64,000 bases of DNA from Paraburkholderia flava (GCF_004359985.1 NZ_SMRO01000001.1:806001-870000); one strand, 5' to 3'; positions 1 to 11,404 are shown, numbered from the stretch's first letter. Notes: a model not told the origin generated them from the letters alone. Numbers and translations are program-made.

Positions 1-2
1 TG

Positions 3-371
3 ATCATGTGTGCCGCGGGCATGAGTGCCGCGCGCGCACAGTCCGCCGTTCCACCGACACCCACCACACGCATCCTCGCGATCGGCACTGCGAATCCCGG
101 TGTCGATCCCGCCGCGATACGCGCGATCCTGCCCGCCGAAATGCACGATACCGCCGACCTGTACCTCGAAGGCAAGATCGATCAATGGTTCTCGCTTCAG
201 GGGCGCATGGGCGTCGCGTTCATCCTGAACATGACGGATCCGGTTGCCGCTCGCGCGATGCTCGAGAAACTGCCATTGGGCCGTGCGCATCTGATGAGCT
301 TCGAGTTGCTGCCGCTCGCACCGCTCAGCCCGCTTCGTCAGCTACAGGGTATGAAGGCGGGTTCGCAGTAA
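3..371 (+). CDS. YciI / muconolactone isomerase-like small protein, 5' partial
   Basis: The reading frame is open to the left edge of the window, so the true start probably lies upstream; the first ATG inside the window is at 6. The visible N-terminus ends in an Ala-rich stretch followed by ARAQSA, which looks like the tail of a signal peptide or a poorly conserved leader. The rest (about 100 residues) looks like the dimeric alpha/beta-barrel fold shared by YciI-like and muconolactone-isomerase-like proteins, with LEGKIDQWF in the middle and AHLMSFELLPLAP near the end. No catalytic assignment can be made. It ends 37 bp before the convergent AraC regulator gene. The family assignment rests on sequence style only. 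Confidence 0.5.
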   Translation: MMCAAGMSAARAQSAVPPTPTTRILAIGTANPGVDPAAIRAILPAEMHDTADLYLEGKIDQWFSLQGRMGVAFILNMTDPVAARAMLEKLPLGRAHLMSFELLPLAPLSPLRQLQGMKAGSQ

Positions 372-408
372 GGCATCGAATAGCAGTGGCACGTCGCTAA
401 GGCTGCGG

Positions 409-1437
409 CTACGCTTTCGGCCGACGCCGGTAGCGTCCCGGCGTCTCACCGGTGCTCTGCTGGAACGCCTTGCCGAACGCCGCCTCCGACAGATACCCGA
501 CAGCCATTCCGATGTCCGCCGCGCTGCGCTGCGTGCGCAGCAGCAGATCGCTCGCGATCGCCATCCGCAGTTGCGTGAGGAAGTCCATCGGCGTCATGCC
601 CGCGCGTTCGCTGAAATGACGCGCGTACGTGGCTCGCGACATCGCCGCGACGTCGCCGAGTTCCGCGAGCGTCCATGCTCGCTCGGGCGCATTCAACATC
701 GCTTCGACCGACCCGCGCAAACGCGGATCGGACAGCAGCGTCAGCACGCCCGACTGCATCGGCGAGCCGCCGTTACTGCCGTTAGCGCCGTTAGCGCCAT
801 GCGCGCGCAACGCCAACGCGAGCAGCGCGTGACTCAACGCAGTGACGATCGCGAGCGCGCCCGGCGCACGCTGTTCCGCTTCGCCGCGCATCAGCGTCGT
901 GAGCATACGCAGTGCGTGGCCGGCAGATGCGGCGCCAGAAAGATCGGCCGTGGGCTCGCCGCCCACGAACACGCCGGGCAACGCATCGGCCAGCGACACG
1001 TGCAACGGATCGGGCAGCGAATCGAGCAGTAGCGCAGCGGGTCCGCTCGTATAGATGAAGCGGCCGCACAGCAGATCGAGATCGACGTGTTCGGCCGGCT
1101 CGCCGTTGCGCCGCACCGGCAGCATGCCGTCATGTGTCAGCGTGAGTGGCTGCGTCGTATGCTCCGACGATTCGCGTTCGTTCGATCCCGCACGGCGTTC
1201 GCGCACCCGATGCGCGGCACCGCGTGGAAACAGCACGAAATCGCCGGCACGCAGCGACAGCGGCGTGCGTGCCGCGGGCGTCTCGATGCTGCACGCGCCG
1301 TCCAGCACGAGATGAAACGGTGCAATACCGGGTTCTTCGGGCGTGTGGTCGACGGTAAACGGTCCAGCGAACAGACAGCGCAGATCTAGGCTCGCCTGGG
1401 GGCGCGCAAGGTCGATCAGGCGGCTGAGTGTATCCAT
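409..1437 (-). CDS. AraC-family transcriptional regulator with N-terminal cupin domain
   Basis: A 342-residue protein. The N-terminal half (about 1-190) is a cupin-like AraC ligand-binding region, with LRAGDFVLFPRGAAHRV typical of the cupin_6/AraC_binding type. The last 100 residues are the two helix-turn-helix motifs of the AraC/XylS family (WTLAELGDVAAMSRATYARHF and DIGMAVGYLSEAAFGKAFQ, ending in the GRYRRR signature). It is transcribed divergently from the AhpD-like gene at 1553, with 115 bp between them, which suggests that it controls that gene. This pairing of AraC regulator with a carboxymuconolactone-decarboxylase-like protein is common in proteobacteria. The effector molecule is unknown. 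Confidence 0.85.
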   Translation of the reverse strand: MDTLSRLIDLARPQASLDLRCLFAGPFTVDHTPEEPGIAPFHLVLDGACSIETPAARTPLSLRAGDFVLFPRGAAHRVRERRAGSNERESSEHTTQPLTLTHDGMLPVRRNGEPAEHVDLDLLCGRFIYTSGPAALLLDSLPDPLHVSLADALPGVFVGGEPTADLSGAASAGHALRMLTTLMRGEAEQRAPGALAIVTALSHALLALALRAHGANGANGSNGGSPMQSGVLTLLSDPRLRGSVEAMLNAPERAWTLAELGDVAAMSRATYARHFSERAGMTPMDFLTQLRMAIASDLLLRTQRSAADIGMAVGYLSEAAFGKAFQQSTGETPGRYRRRPKA

Positions 1438-1552
1438 GAGACGAATCCGCTAAAAGAAGAGTCGAGCGAGTATTCAGGAGATCGCCGCACGGCGCAATAC
1501 TGGCTTCACCGCGCAGGGCATCCGGCCCGCGCCATTCGACAAGGAGCAAGCC

Positions 1553-1900
1553 ATGCTGGACTGGATCGATTATCGCAAGGAGCTGGTGGGTCGCATCGGT
1601 GAAATGGGCAAGCTGTCGCCGGACACGGTGAGGGCCTATCAGATGATGTCGGGAGCCGGACAGAAGACCGGCCAGTTCGATGCGAAGACGCGCGAACTGA
1701 TCGCGCTGGCGGTTGCGGTGACGCTGCGCTGCGACGGCTGTATCACCGTTCACACCGGCGAAGCGCTGAAGCACGGCGCGACCCGTGAAGAGATCGCCGA
1801 AGTACTCGGCGTTGCGATCTCGATCAATGCGGGTGCCGCGCTCGTGTACTCCGCCCGCACGCTGGACGCTGTCGCAGCACACAGCGCGCAGCAAGCGTAG
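1553..1900 (+). CDS. AhpD-like / carboxymuconolactone decarboxylase-family protein
   Basis: A 115-residue protein with the AhpD-type active-site motif CDGCITVHTGEAL near residue 62 (Cys-X2-Cys with a following His), and the GATREEIAEVLGVAI helix that is standard for this fold. Family members are small helical trimers or hexamers acting as alkylhydroperoxidases or decarboxylases; the CXXC-H arrangement points to thiol-based peroxide or reactive-aldehyde chemistry rather than decarboxylation. The start is supported by an AAGGAG ribosome-binding site seven to ten bases upstream. It is divergent from the AraC regulator at 1437. Substrate unknown. Confidence 0.85.
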   Translation: MLDWIDYRKELVGRIGEMGKLSPDTVRAYQMMSGAGQKTGQFDAKTRELIALAVAVTLRCDGCITVHTGEALKHGATREEIAEVLGVAISINAGAALVYSARTLDAVAAHSAQQA

Positions 1901-1948
1901 TCCGTCGTACAGGCAACCACCCACGCATCCTGCGCGCCGCGCGTTCGT

Positions 1949-3007
1949 TCAGCGCGCAGGCAATGCGTGACGCGACTGCGCCAGCATGTCGCGACGCGCG
2001 TCGCCCTGACGCGCAAACATCCACGCGGGATATTCGGCCGGTAGACGGCTCACCGCATCGAGTGTCGCCAGTTCTTCCGCACTGAGTTCAACGCCGGTCG
2101 CCGCGATGTTGTCGTCGAGCTGCTCGACTTTTTTCGCGCCGACGATCACCGTCGTCACCACCCGTTGATGCAGCAACCACGCGAGCGCAATCTGCGCGAC
2201 CGATACGCGTTTCGCGTCGGCGATCGTGCGCATCGCGTCGATGCAGTCATACGCGCGCTCGCGATTCACCGGCGGAAAATCGAACGTGGTGCGGCGGCTG
2301 CCTTCTTCGCCGTCGCGGTCGCGACCGTATTTACCGCTCAGCAATCCACCCGCGAGCGGACTCCACACCATCAGCCCGACACCTTCGCTCTGCAGCATCG
2401 GCACCAGTTCGCGTTCGAGATCGCGGCCCGCGATCGTGTAATACGCCTGCAGCGTTTCGAAACGCGCGAGGCCGAGGCGCTCCGAAATGCCGAGCGCCTT
2501 CGCGATCTGCCACGCGGCCCAGTTCGATACGCCGACGTAACGCACGTGTCCATGCTGCACGAGCGTATCGAGTGCACGCACCGTTTCCTCGATCGGTGTC
2601 GCCGGGTCGAAGCCGTGAATCTGATAGAGGTCCACGTGATCGAGTTGCAAGCGCTTCAGGCTCGCCTTCACACCGTCGATCACGTGATAGCGCGACGCAC
2701 CGCGTGAATTCGGATACTCACCCATCGCGCCGAACACCTTCGTCGCGACGACGACGCGATCGCGCGGCACCTGCAGGTTCTTTAGCGCCTGTCCGGTGAT
2801 CTGTTCGGAGAGACCGCCTGCGTAAACGTCGGCGGTATCGATGAAGTTGATGCCCGCATCGAGCGCGCGTCCGACGAGCCGTTCCGCGTCCGCCTGTTGC
2901 AGCGCACCGATCTGCTTATAGATGCCCTCGCCGCCACCGAAGGTCATCGTGCCGAGGCACAGTTCCGAAACGAAAACGCCGGTACGGCCAAGCTGGTTGT
3001 ATCGCAT
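1949..3007 (-). CDS. Aldo/keto reductase
   Basis: A 352-residue NADPH-dependent aldo/keto reductase of the bacterial YghZ/Kv-beta-like type. The start at 3007 gives the standard N-terminus MRYNQLGRTGVFVSELCLG and has a GGGAG ribosome-binding site; the longer frame upstream (to 3124) adds 39 non-homologous residues. Visible family features are FIDTADVYAGG (catalytic Asp and Tyr), VVVATKVFG (catalytic Lys), VDLYQIHGFD (catalytic His) and the C-terminal NADP-binding VIVGAKKVEQLDDN. It is a single gene facing the AhpD-like gene, with 48 bp between stops. Substrate not predictable from sequence. Confidence 0.92.
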   Translation of the reverse strand: MRYNQLGRTGVFVSELCLGTMTFGGGEGIYKQIGALQQADAERLVGRALDAGINFIDTADVYAGGLSEQITGQALKNLQVPRDRVVVATKVFGAMGEYPNSRGASRYHVIDGVKASLKRLQLDHVDLYQIHGFDPATPIEETVRALDTLVQHGHVRYVGVSNWAAWQIAKALGISERLGLARFETLQAYYTIAGRDLERELVPMLQSEGVGLMVWSPLAGGLLSGKYGRDRDGEEGSRRTTFDFPPVNRERAYDCIDAMRTIADAKRVSVAQIALAWLLHQRVVTTVIVGAKKVEQLDDNIAATGVELSAEELATLDAVSRLPAEYPAWMFARQGDARRDMLAQSRHALPAR

Positions 3008-3409
3008 TGCCAGAGACTCCCGTTCATGAAAAAGGGAAACGAAAATCCAACCGTCCGAGGATAGCGCAACGATGAGAAAGCTGTCGTGAGACCAGCAACT
3101 CATGCGGCGACATGCGAATGCCATTCGAAAGAAGTCGAATAAAGAAAATCGTACCGCGAGAGAAAATTAGCCGGTAATTCAGTCCACTTTGCGTAATCCA
3201 CGACAAACGCAATGGGTCGCTTTACTGCGCCGCAGCGTAGTGAAATAGAGCGTCGGAGCCTTGCGGCGGGCAGCGCCTCATTAGCGACAGACAGTTCCCA
3301 ACTACTTCAGTCAATTAAATCAATTCCTTTCTTTTGATGTAAGGAATGCTATAACTCTCATGCATTCGAGTGCCGTCGTTTTATTCCCGTATAGACAAGG
3401 ACAATAACG
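3008..3409. promoter_or_regulatory. Intergenic region with divergent promoters, aldo/keto reductase versus autotransporter
   Basis: About 400 bases without a gene, clearly more AT-rich than its surroundings. Just upstream of the autotransporter there is a 7-bp inverted repeat, ATTCCTT at 3323-3329 and AAGGAAT at 3341-3347, separated by 11 bases, which could be an operator. AAGGA at about 3397-3401 is the ribosome-binding site of the autotransporter gene. No specific regulator can be named. Confidence 0.4.
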
Positions 3410-6400
3410 ATGAGAAAATCGCTTGGCATCGGTGTGGGCGGTATGGTCCTCCTGTCGGAGGCTTTCGGTCCGTCGGCGATGGCAGCGTGCAGCAACAACG
3501 CGCCCACTGCCGGCACGACGGTCACCTGCACCGGCACAGTGACGGCACCCGTAACGGCCGCGACCGGCGCGGCGAACGTCACGATCAACGCCGACGCGAG
3601 CACGACGGCCAGCTTCACGCGCAGCGCGACCGCGACCGTGTTCAGCGTCGACAACACCAGCCAGGTCTCGAATAGCGGCAGCCTCACGCTGACCGGCGGC
3701 GGCAGCACCGGTACTGCGCGCGGCGCAGTTCTGCTCGGTGTCGGCAACGCGAACACGCTCACCAACGCGACGGGCGCGACGATCACCACGACCGGCGCAT
3801 TCAACGACGGCATCGCCGCGAACGGCAGCGGCAACACGCTCGTCAACAACGGCACGATCAATACAGCCGGCCCCAACGCGTACGGAATGAGCGCGGCCTG
3901 GGGGCAAACCAACACCGGCCAGTCGAACAACACGCTGATTAACACCGGCACCGTGTCGACGTCGGGTAGCAACGCGCGCGCGGCATCGATTCTCGGCGGC
4001 AGCGGCAGCATCACGAACAGCGGCACGCTGTCGACGACCGGCACGTCGAGCACCACCGCCTACATGCAGGGCAACAACGACAGCCTCGTCAACACCGGCA
4101 CGATCACCGCGAGCGGCAGCGGCGCGGACGCGGTGTTCTCGAACACGGTCGCATCGAGCTTCACCGCGACGATCGAGAATCGCGCGGGCGGTCAGATCAT
4201 CAGCCAGGGCGCCGCGGGCATCCGCACGCTGAACGGCAACAGTACCGTGATCAACGCGGGGCTCGTGCAAGGCAACGGCACGGCGATCTCGATGGGCAAC
4301 GGCAACGACTCGCTGATCCTGCAGACGGGCTCGGTCATCAACGGCACTGCCGACGGCGGAAACGGCACGAACACAGTGACGTTGCAAGGAACGGGCACCG
4401 CATCGAATGCGTTCGCGAACTTCCAGACGCTGCTGATGCAGGGCACGCTGTGGAACTGGACCGGCAGCGGTACGTTCACGCTCGCGCACGTGCAGACCGG
4501 CACGCTGAATCTGACGGGGACGCTCGGCACATCGGCGGCTGCGCTCGTCGATGCAGGTGCGACGCTGCAAGCGAACGCGCAGAACCTGCCGCAGAACGTC
4601 ACCGACAACGGTCTCGTGCGCTTCGCGCAGGACACGTCCGGCACCTACGCGGGCATGATCTCGGGCAGCGGCGCCGTCGAGAAAGCGGGCGCGGGGACGT
4701 TGACGCTCGCGCCGTCGGCGGCGGGCGGCAACACCTATGCGGGCGGCACGACGATCAGCGCGGGCACGCTCGCGGTCGGCGCGGACAATGCGCTCGGTGC
4801 GACGAGCGGCGGCGTCACGTTCGACAGCGGCACGCTGCAACTCACGCAGGCATTCGATCTCGCCGCGAGCCGCGCGGTCACGCTCGCGGCAGGCGGCGGC
4901 ACGTTCGACACGCAGTCGTTCGCCACCACACTCGCGCAGCCGGTCACCGGCAGCGGCGCGTTCACGAAAGCCGGCAGCGGCAGCCTGTTGATGACCGGTG
5001 TCAGCAGCTACACAGGCGCGACGACGGTGGCTGCCGGCACGCTCGCAATCGGCGATGCGGCGCATACGAATGCGGCGCTCGCCGGCAATGGCGGCGTGTC
5101 GGTCGCGGCGGGCGCGACGCTCGGCGGCTACGGCAGCGTCAGCGGGCCGGTGACGAACGCCGGCTCGATCGAAGTCGCGAACGCGCTGTCGACGATACCG
5201 TCGTTCGCCAGTGGAGCGAACGGCAGCTTCACGATCGCCGGCTCGCTGACCAATGCGGGGCTCGCGCAGATCGGCGGCAGCGGCGTCGGCAATCAGCTCG
5301 TCGTGCGCGGCAGCTATGTCGGACAGAACGGGACGATCGGTTTGAACACCGTCGTCGCCGGAGACGGTGCCGCGTCCGACCGCCTCGTAATCGACGGCGG
5401 CACCGGCAGCGGCACGACGGGCCTGAAGGTGACGAACGTCGGCGGCGCGGGTGCGGAGACGCTCGGCGACGGCATCGAGGTCGTGCAATCCGTGAACGGC
5501 GCGACCACCACGAACGGCGCGTTCACGCTCGCCACGTCGGTGAAGTCCGGCGCGTATTCGTACTACCTCGCGAAAGGCGGCGTGACGACCGGCACCGGTA
5601 ACGACTGGTATCTGCGCAACACGGTGCCGCCGGCAGAAACGGGAACGACCGGCGAGGAACCGGTCGCGGCCGTCGGCACGCCGCCGCTGCCGGAGCCCGC
5701 CGCGGGCTCGGAGCCGATCCCGCTGTACCGCGTCGAGGTGCCGGTCTACGCGGCGATTCCAGGTGTCGCGCGGCAACTCGGTCTGCTGCAGATCGAGACG
5801 TTCCACGACCGTCACGGCGACCAGTCGCTGCTCGACGGTAACGGTCCGCTACCCGCCGCATGGGCACGCGCATGGGGCGGTCACGATGTGTTGAGTCAGA
5901 GCGGCGCGGCGAGCCCGGAATTCGACGGCTCGGTGTACGGCGCGCAGGCCGGCCAGGATCTGTACGCGGATCGCAGCGCAAGCGGCCATCGTAATCACTA
6001 CGGTCTGTTCGTCGGCTTCGCGCGTGCGACCGGCGACGTCGAAGGCACCGCGCTCGGTATGCCGAACGTCGATGCAGGCCATCTCGCGATCAACACGTAC
6101 AGCCTCGGCGGCTACTGGACCCACGTCGGCCCCGGCGGCTGGTACACCGACACCGTGCTGATGGGCAGCACGCTGAGCGTCGATCCGCGTTCGCGCGACG
6201 ACATCGGCGCGACAACGCACGGCACGTCGGTCAGCGGATCGGTCGAGGCTGGCTTGCCGGTGCCGCTTGGCAACGGGCTGACGATCGAGCCGCAGGCGCA
6301 GCTCACGTGGCAACATCTGTCGATCAACGATCTGAACGACGGCGTGTCGAACGTCGCGTTCGACGACGGCAACACGTTCACCGGTCGGCTCGGCGTGCGG

Positions 6401-6676
6401 CTGAAGGGCACTTTCAACAGCGCGGGCATCGACTGGCAGCCGTGGCTGCGCGTGAGCGTGCTGCGTGCGTTCGGCGCGAGCGATTCGGTGACATACGGAG
6501 GCGCCACTTCGCTCGGTACGCAGGTCGGGCAGACGTCGGGGCAGATCGGCGCGGGGATTGCCGCGCAGGTCGGCAAGCGGGCCAGCGTGTATGCGACCGC
6601 GAACTGGCAGACCAGTCTCGGCGGCGCGCATCAGCGCACGATCATGGGCGATGCGGGCGTGCGCTGGGCGTGGTGA
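3410..6676 (+). CDS. Autotransporter (type Va) with beta-helical passenger
   Basis: A 1088-residue outer-membrane autotransporter. Residues 1-24 form a Sec signal peptide ending AMA before ACSNN. The passenger (about 25-770) is a Gly/Ser/Thr/Asn-rich beta-helix with many degenerate turns such as NNTLINTGTVSTSGS and NDSLVNTGTITASGS, followed by autotransporter-associated strand repeats (GGTTISAGTLAVG and GATTVAAGTLAIG). A Pro/Glu-rich linker near 770-800 precedes the C-terminal beta-barrel (about 815-1088), which closes with an aromatic residue (RWAW) as expected for BAM recognition. No protease or lipase catalytic motif was recognised, so it is probably an adhesin or surface-exposed structural protein. 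It stands alone; function in host contact is inference. Confidence 0.9.
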   Translation: MRKSLGIGVGGMVLLSEAFGPSAMAACSNNAPTAGTTVTCTGTVTAPVTAATGAANVTINADASTTASFTRSATATVFSVDNTSQVSNSGSLTLTGGGSTGTARGAVLLGVGNANTLTNATGATITTTGAFNDGIAANGSGNTLVNNGTINTAGPNAYGMSAAWGQTNTGQSNNTLINTGTVSTSGSNARAASILGGSGSITNSGTLSTTGTSSTTAYMQGNNDSLVNTGTITASGSGADAVFSNTVASSFTATIENRAGGQIISQGAAGIRTLNGNSTVINAGLVQGNGTAISMGNGNDSLILQTGSVINGTADGGNGTNTVTLQGTGTASNAFANFQTLLMQGTLWNWTGSGTFTLAHVQTGTLNLTGTLGTSAAALVDAGATLQANAQNLPQNVTDNGLVRFAQDTSGTYAGMISGSGAVEKAGAGTLTLAPSAAGGNTYAGGTTISAGTLAVGADNALGATSGGVTFDSGTLQLTQAFDLAASRAVTLAAGGGTFDTQSFATTLAQPVTGSGAFTKAGSGSLLMTGVSSYTGATTVAAGTLAIGDAAHTNAALAGNGGVSVAAGATLGGYGSVSGPVTNAGSIEVANALSTIPSFASGANGSFTIAGSLTNAGLAQIGGSGVGNQLVVRGSYVGQNGTIGLNTVVAGDGAASDRLVIDGGTGSGTTGLKVTNVGGAGAETLGDGIEVVQSVNGATTTNGAFTLATSVKSGAYSYYLAKGGVTTGTGNDWYLRNTVPPAETGTTGEEPVAAVGTPPLPEPAAGSEPIPLYRVEVPVYAAIPGVARQLGLLQIETFHDRHGDQSLLDGNGPLPAAWARAWGGHDVLSQSGAASPEFDGSVYGAQAGQDLYADRSASGHRNHYGLFVGFARATGDVEGTALGMPNVDAGHLAINTYSLGGYWTHVGPGGWYTDTVLMGSTLSVDPRSRDDIGATTHGTSVSGSVEAGLPVPLGNGLTIEPQAQLTWQHLSINDLNDGVSNVAFDDGNTFTGRLGVRLKGTFNSAGIDWQPWLRVSVLRAFGASDSVTYGGATSLGTQVGQTSGQIGAGIAAQVGKRASVYATANWQTSLGGAHQRTIMGDAGVRWAW

Positions 6677-6883
6677 GCGATTGCTGCGCGGACCCTTTAA
6701 AAAGGAGCTAATCCTGACAGCTACTGCCGTACAGTCGCGCACGCGATTGCCGCGTGCGCGACCGCCGGAAACCTGCGAGACTGATCCCTCCTCATCGCAG
6801 AGTTCGCACGGTGCGTGCGAGGCTGGCTGACCACCGATCAGATTCGACTGGATATCGACCACCTCGCCCCCAACTACGGTTCC

Positions 6884-9800
6884 ATGACTTCCGCCCTGCC
6901 CCCGGCCGGCGTGCTGGCCGATTTTCATCCGGCGGTTGCCGGCTGGTTTCTGAAGACCTTCGCGGCGCCGACCGATGCGCAGGTCGCCGCGTGGCCGTCG
7001 ATCCGCAGCGGCCGCTCGACGCTCGTCGCCGCGCCGACCGGTTCCGGCAAGACACTTACCGCGTTCCTGTCCGCGCTCGACGAACTCGTCCGCAACGGCC
7101 TCGCACACGACGGCGCGTTGCCGGACGAAACACTCGTCGTCTACGTATCGCCGCTGAAGGCGCTGTCGAACGACATCCGGCTGAACCTGCAGGTCCCGCT
7201 CGAAGGCATCGCCGCCGAACTCGCACAACGTGGACTGCCCGCGCTCGACATCCGCACCGCCGTACGCACCGGCGACACCACGCAGCAGGAACGCACCGCG
7301 CTGCGCAAACGCGCGCCGCACATTCTCGTCACGACGCCGGAATCGCTATACGTATTGCTCGGTTCCGACTCGGGCCGTGCGATGCTGTCGACGACGCGCA
7401 CCGTGATCGTCGATGAAATTCACGCGATTGCGGGCACCAAGCGCGGCAGCCATCTCGCACTGAGCCTCGAACGTCTCGACGCATTGTGCGGGCGACGCCT
7501 GCCGCGCATCGGTCTGTCGGCGACACAAAAGCCGATCGCGACCGTCGCGCGTTTTCTGATCGGCGGCGCGGATCTCGACAGCGATGCACCGCCCGATCCG
7601 GACGAATGCGCGATCGTCGACGTCGGCCACACACGCGATCGCGATCTCGCGCTCGAGCTTCCGCCGGTGCCGCTCGAAGCGGTGATGGCCAACGACGTGT
7701 GGGAACGCGTGTATGACCGCCTCGCCGAACTCGTCGCACAGCATCGGACGACGCTCGTGTTCGTCAACACGCGACGCATGGCCGAACGTACCGCGCGCCA
7801 TCTGACCGATCGACTCGGCAAGGAAGCGGTCGCCGCGCATCACGGCAGTCTCGCAAAGGAGCTTCGCTTCGATGCGGAGCAACGCCTGAAGCGCGGCGAA
7901 TTGCGCGTGCTGATCGCGACCGCGTCGCTCGAACTCGGGATCGATATCGGTGACGTCGATCTGGTTTGCCAGCTCGGTTCGCCGCGCGCAATCGCACCGT
8001 TCCTGCAGCGCGTCGGGCGGTCGGGGCACCATGTCGGCGGGATGCCGAAGGGTCGTCTGTTTCCGACGTCGCGTGACGATCTGCTCGAATGCGCAGCGCT
8101 GCTCGATTGCGTGCGACGTGGCGAACTCGACGCACTACAGGTGCCGCGTGCGCCGCTCGACGTGCTCGCGCAGCAGATCGTCGCGGAAGTATCGAATGCC
8201 GAATGGAGCGAGGATGCGCTGTTCGACTGCTTCCGTCACGCAGCGCCGTACGCGAACCTCGCGCGCGAACAATACGACGCGGTACTGCGCATGCTCGCCG
8301 AGGGCTACACGAGCCGTCACGGTCCGCGCGCCGCGTACCTGCATCGCGATGCGGTGAACGGCACGCTGCGCGGACGGCGCGGCGGCAAGCTGGTCGCGGT
8401 GACGTCGGGCGGCACGATTCCGGAGAACGCGGACTACTCGGTGCTGCTCGAACCGCAAGGCGTGAACATCGGCACCGTCAATGAAGACTTCGCCGTCGAA
8501 AGTCTTGCAGGCGATGTGTTCCAGCTCGGCAATGCGTCGTACCGCATTCTGCGTGTGGAGACCGGCCGCGTGCGCGTCGTCGATGCGCAGGGGCAGCCGC
8601 CGAACATTCCGTTCTGGCTCGGCGAAGCGCCGGGACGTAGCGATGAACTGTCGTTCGGTGTCGCGCGGTTACGTGCTCGGATCGATGCGTTGCTCGGTGA
8701 GCGCGATGAACACGACGCAGCGCATACCGCAGCCAGCACAGTCGCCACAAAACGCGCGGCAACAAAGAAAACATCGACACGTAAAGCGCTCGCGCTGGCT
8801 ACCGCAGACGATGCCTCTTCAATCGAAGTAACGGACACGCCTCCTGCTGCATCGTCCACTCATGCCGGCAACATCCCACGCGCCCTTGCATGGCTGACCA
8901 ACGAACTCGCCCTCTCCGACACAGCCGCCCAGCAGATCGTCGACTACCTCGCACGCGCCCGCACGGCACTCACCGTGCTGCCGACGCAGGACACGCTCGT
9001 GATGGAACGCTTCTTCGACGAATCGGGCGGCACGCAGCTTGTTATTCACGCACCGTTCGGCAGCCGGCTCAATCGCGCGTGGGGTCTCGCGCTGCGCAAG
9101 CGCTTCTGTCGCGCGTTCAACTTCGAGCTGCAAGCGGCCGCGACCGAAGACGCGATCATCCTGTCGCTGACCGGCAGCCACAGTTTCGCGCTCGACGAAG
9201 TGTGGCGCTACCTGCATTCGAACACCGCCGAACATATCCTGATCCAGGCGCTGCTCGACGCACCGCTGTTCGGCGCGCGCTGGCGCTGGAACGCGACGAC
9301 GTCGCTCGCGTTGCCGCGCTACACCGGCGGCCGCAAGACCGCCCCGCAGCTGCAGCGCATGCGTAGCGAGGATCTGCTCGCGACGGTGTTTCCGGATCAG
9401 GTCGCGTGTCTGGAGAACATCGTCGGCGAACGCGAACTGCCGTCGCATCCGCTCGTCGATCAGACTGTCGACGACTGCCTGCACGAAGCGATGGACACCG
9501 ACGGCTGGCTGCGATTGCTGCGACGCATGGAGGCCGGCGAAGTCGCGCTCGTCACGCGCGAACTGCCGGCACCGTCCCCACTCGCCGCCGAGATCCTGAC
9601 GGCCAAGCCCTACGCATTCCTCGACGATGCGCCGCTCGAAGAACGTCGCACGCAGGCCGTGCTGAATCGTCGCTGGACCGATCCCGAATCCGCCGACGAT
9701 CTCGGCGCGCTCGATGCCGATGCAATCGCGAGCGTGCGCGACGAAGCGTGGCCGCAGGTGCGTGACGCAGACGAAATGCACGAAGCGCTGACCGGTCTCG

Positions 9801-11404
9801 CGTGCATCACCGACGCGGAGGCGCAGCAAAACGAAGGCTGGCCCGCATGGCTCGAAGCGCTCGCCCACGCAGGCCGCGCGACGCGCATGCAGATCGCGCA
9901 GCACGACGCGCTGTGGGTCGCCGCGGAACGTCTTGCCGGCCTGCACGCGATCTATCCGGCCGCGCCGATCAAACCGTCGATCGAACCGCCGAAGGGCTAC
10001 GCAGACCCGTGGACCGAAGACGACGCAATCGTCGACGTGGTGCGTGCGCGGCTCACGGGCTACGGGCCGCTCGCAGTGTCCGCGATCGCGCGTCCGCTCG
10101 CGTTGCCCGCGTCCGCTATTGCGCTTGCGCTCACGCGTCTCGAAGCAGAAGGCTACGTGATGCGCGGCCGCTTCACGCCAGGCGCACGCGAAGAAGAGTG
10201 GTGCGAACGGCATCTGCTGGCACGCATTCATCGCTATACGGTACGGCGACTGCGGCGCGAGATCGAACCGGTCGAGCGTCACGACTTCATGCGTTTCCTG
10301 TTCGAATGGCAGCACGTGAGCCCCTCGACGCGCGGCGAAGGACGCGATGCGCTCGCCGGTGTGCTCGATCAGCTGGAAGGCTTCGAGGCATCGGCGGGCG
10401 CGTGGGAAGACGATATTCTGCCGGCACGACTCAAGGACTATTCGGTCACATCGCTCGATGAGCTGTGCCGCTCGGGCAAGATCGTGTGGACACGACTCAC
10501 TGATCGCGCACGTGCCGCCTCCGCGCCGGTGCGCAGCACGCCTGTGGTGCTGCTGCCGCGTCGCGATCTCGCGGTGTGGAGCGCGTTGCCCGATTCATCG
10601 CAGGCCGCCGCGCTGTCGCCGCGTGCGCAACGCGTGCACGACGTGCTCGCGCAACACGGCGCGATGTTCTTCGACGAACTGCTCACTGACGTGCACACGC
10701 TGCGCATCGAACTCGAGAATGCACTCGGCGAACTCGTTGCAGCGGGACTCGTGAATTCGGACAGCTTCGCGGGACTGCGCGCGCTGCTCAAGCCGGTTGC
10801 GAAACGCAACGCGTACTACGGCAGCCGTCGTGGACGGGTCGGCGCGTTGATCGGCGGGATGGACGATGCGGGTCGCTGGGCGCTGCTGCGGCGTCCGTCC
10901 ACCGTGCTCGAACCCACAACGACGAACACGCGGAGACCCACCTTCGATGCCGACGTGCTCGAGCACGTCGCGATGACCTTGCTGCGCCGCTACGGTGTCG
11001 TGTTCTGGCGTCTGCTCGAACGCGAAGCCGAATGGCTGCCGCCGTGGCGTGACCTGTTGCGCGTGTATCAACGGCTCGAAGCACGCGGCCAGGTGCGCGG
11101 CGGCCGCTTCGTCAATGGCCCGTCGGGCGAACAGTTCGCGTTGCCCGAAGCGATTCCGCTGCTGCGCGAAACGCGTCGCCATGCGGAGGACGGGCTGTAT
11201 GTCTGCGTGGGCGGCACCGATCCGCTGAATCTACTCGGTACTTTGCTGCCCGGCGACAAGGTGCCCGCAGTAGCCGGCAATCGCGTGCTCTATCGCGACG
11301 GCGTGCCGGTCGCGACGCTCGTCGCCAGCGAATTTTCTTATCTGGGTGAACCGGACAGCGCCGCGAAAAGCGCGATGCGTCTGTTGCTCGCGCGACGATA
11401 TTGA
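6884..11404 (+). CDS. lhr: ATP-dependent helicase Lhr (large helicase-related protein)
   Basis: A 1506-residue superfamily 2 DNA helicase. The N-terminal RecA core has Walker [15 protein letters not shown], the DEIH box in [20 protein letters not shown] in GLSATQKP and motif [10 protein letters not shown]. The long C-terminal part (DUF1998-type/Lhr extension with winged helices) is complete, matching the roughly 1500-residue full-length Lhr class. Lhr translocates 3' to 5' on single-stranded DNA and unwinds DNA:RNA hybrids and is linked to DNA repair. The start is uncertain: ATG 6884 fits the family N-terminus, while GTG 6815 would add 23 residues; neither has a strong ribosome-binding site. 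A short Lys/Thr/Ala-rich insert near residues 630-680 ([12 protein letters not shown]) looks like a variable linker. Confidence 0.93.
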   Translation: MTSALPPAGVLADFHPAVAGWFLKTFAAPTDAQVAAWPSIRSGRSTLVAAPTGSGKTLTAFLSALDELVRNGLAHDGALPDETLVVYVSPLKALSNDIRLNLQVPLEGIAAELAQRGLPALDIRTAVRTGDTTQQERTALRKRAPHILVTTPESLYVLLGSDSGRAMLSTTRTVIVDEIHAIAGTKRGSHLALSLERLDALCGRRLPRIGLSATQKPIATVARFLIGGADLDSDAPPDPDECAIVDVGHTRDRDLALELPPVPLEAVMANDVWERVYDRLAELVAQHRTTLVFVNTRRMAERTARHLTDRLGKEAVAAHHGSLAKELRFDAEQRLKRGELRVLIATASLELGIDIGDVDLVCQLGSPRAIAPFLQRVGRSGHHVGGMPKGRLFPTSRDDLLECAALLDCVRRGELDALQVPRAPLDVLAQQIVAEVSNAEWSEDALFDCFRHAAPYANLAREQYDAVLRMLAEGYTSRHGPRAAYLHRDAVNGTLRGRRGGKLVAVTSGGTIPENADYSVLLEPQGVNIGTVNEDFAVESLAGDVFQLGNASYRILRVETGRVRVVDAQGQPPNIPFWLGEAPGRSDELSFGVARLRARIDALLGERDEHDAAHTAASTVATKRAATKKTSTRKALALATADDASSIEVTDTPPAASSTHAGNIPRALAWLTNELALSDTAAQQIVDYLARARTALTVLPTQDTLVMERFFDESGGTQLVIHAPFGSRLNRAWGLALRKRFCRAFNFELQAAATEDAIILSLTGSHSFALDEVWRYLHSNTAEHILIQALLDAPLFGARWRWNATTSLALPRYTGGRKTAPQLQRMRSEDLLATVFPDQVACLENIVGERELPSHPLVDQTVDDCLHEAMDTDGWLRLLRRMEAGEVALVTRELPAPSPLAAEILTAKPYAFLDDAPLEERRTQAVLNRRWTDPESADDLGALDADAIASVRDEAWPQVRDADEMHEALTGLACITDAEAQQNEGWPAWLEALAHAGRATRMQIAQHDALWVAAERLAGLHAIYPAAPIKPSIEPPKGYADPWTEDDAIVDVVRARLTGYGPLAVSAIARPLALPASAIALALTRLEAEGYVMRGRFTPGAREEEWCERHLLARIHRYTVRRLRREIEPVERHDFMRFLFEWQHVSPSTRGEGRDALAGVLDQLEGFEASAGAWEDDILPARLKDYSVTSLDELCRSGKIVWTRLTDRARAASAPVRSTPVVLLPRRDLAVWSALPDSSQAAALSPRAQRVHDVLAQHGAMFFDELLTDVHTLRIELENALGELVAAGLVNSDSFAGLRALLKPVAKRNAYYGSRRGRVGALIGGMDDAGRWALLRRPSTVLEPTTTNTRRPTFDADVLEHVAMTLLRRYGVVFWRLLEREAEWLPPWRDLLRVYQRLEARGQVRGGRFVNGPSGEQFALPEAIPLLRETRRHAEDGLYVCVGGTDPLNLLGTLLPGDKVPAVAGNRVLYRDGVPVATLVASEFSYLGEPDSAAKSAMRLLLARRY

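Noticed and set aside
3320..5815. Long open frame on the - strand (831 codons) opposite the autotransporter
   Set aside because: Arg/Ala-rich shadow of a repetitive GC-rich gene on the + strand; no domain, no ribosome-binding site, and the + strand frame has a signal peptide and barrel.
8819..10315. 498-codon - strand frame inside lhr
   Set aside because: Shadow frame; lhr is continuous and conserved across the same span.
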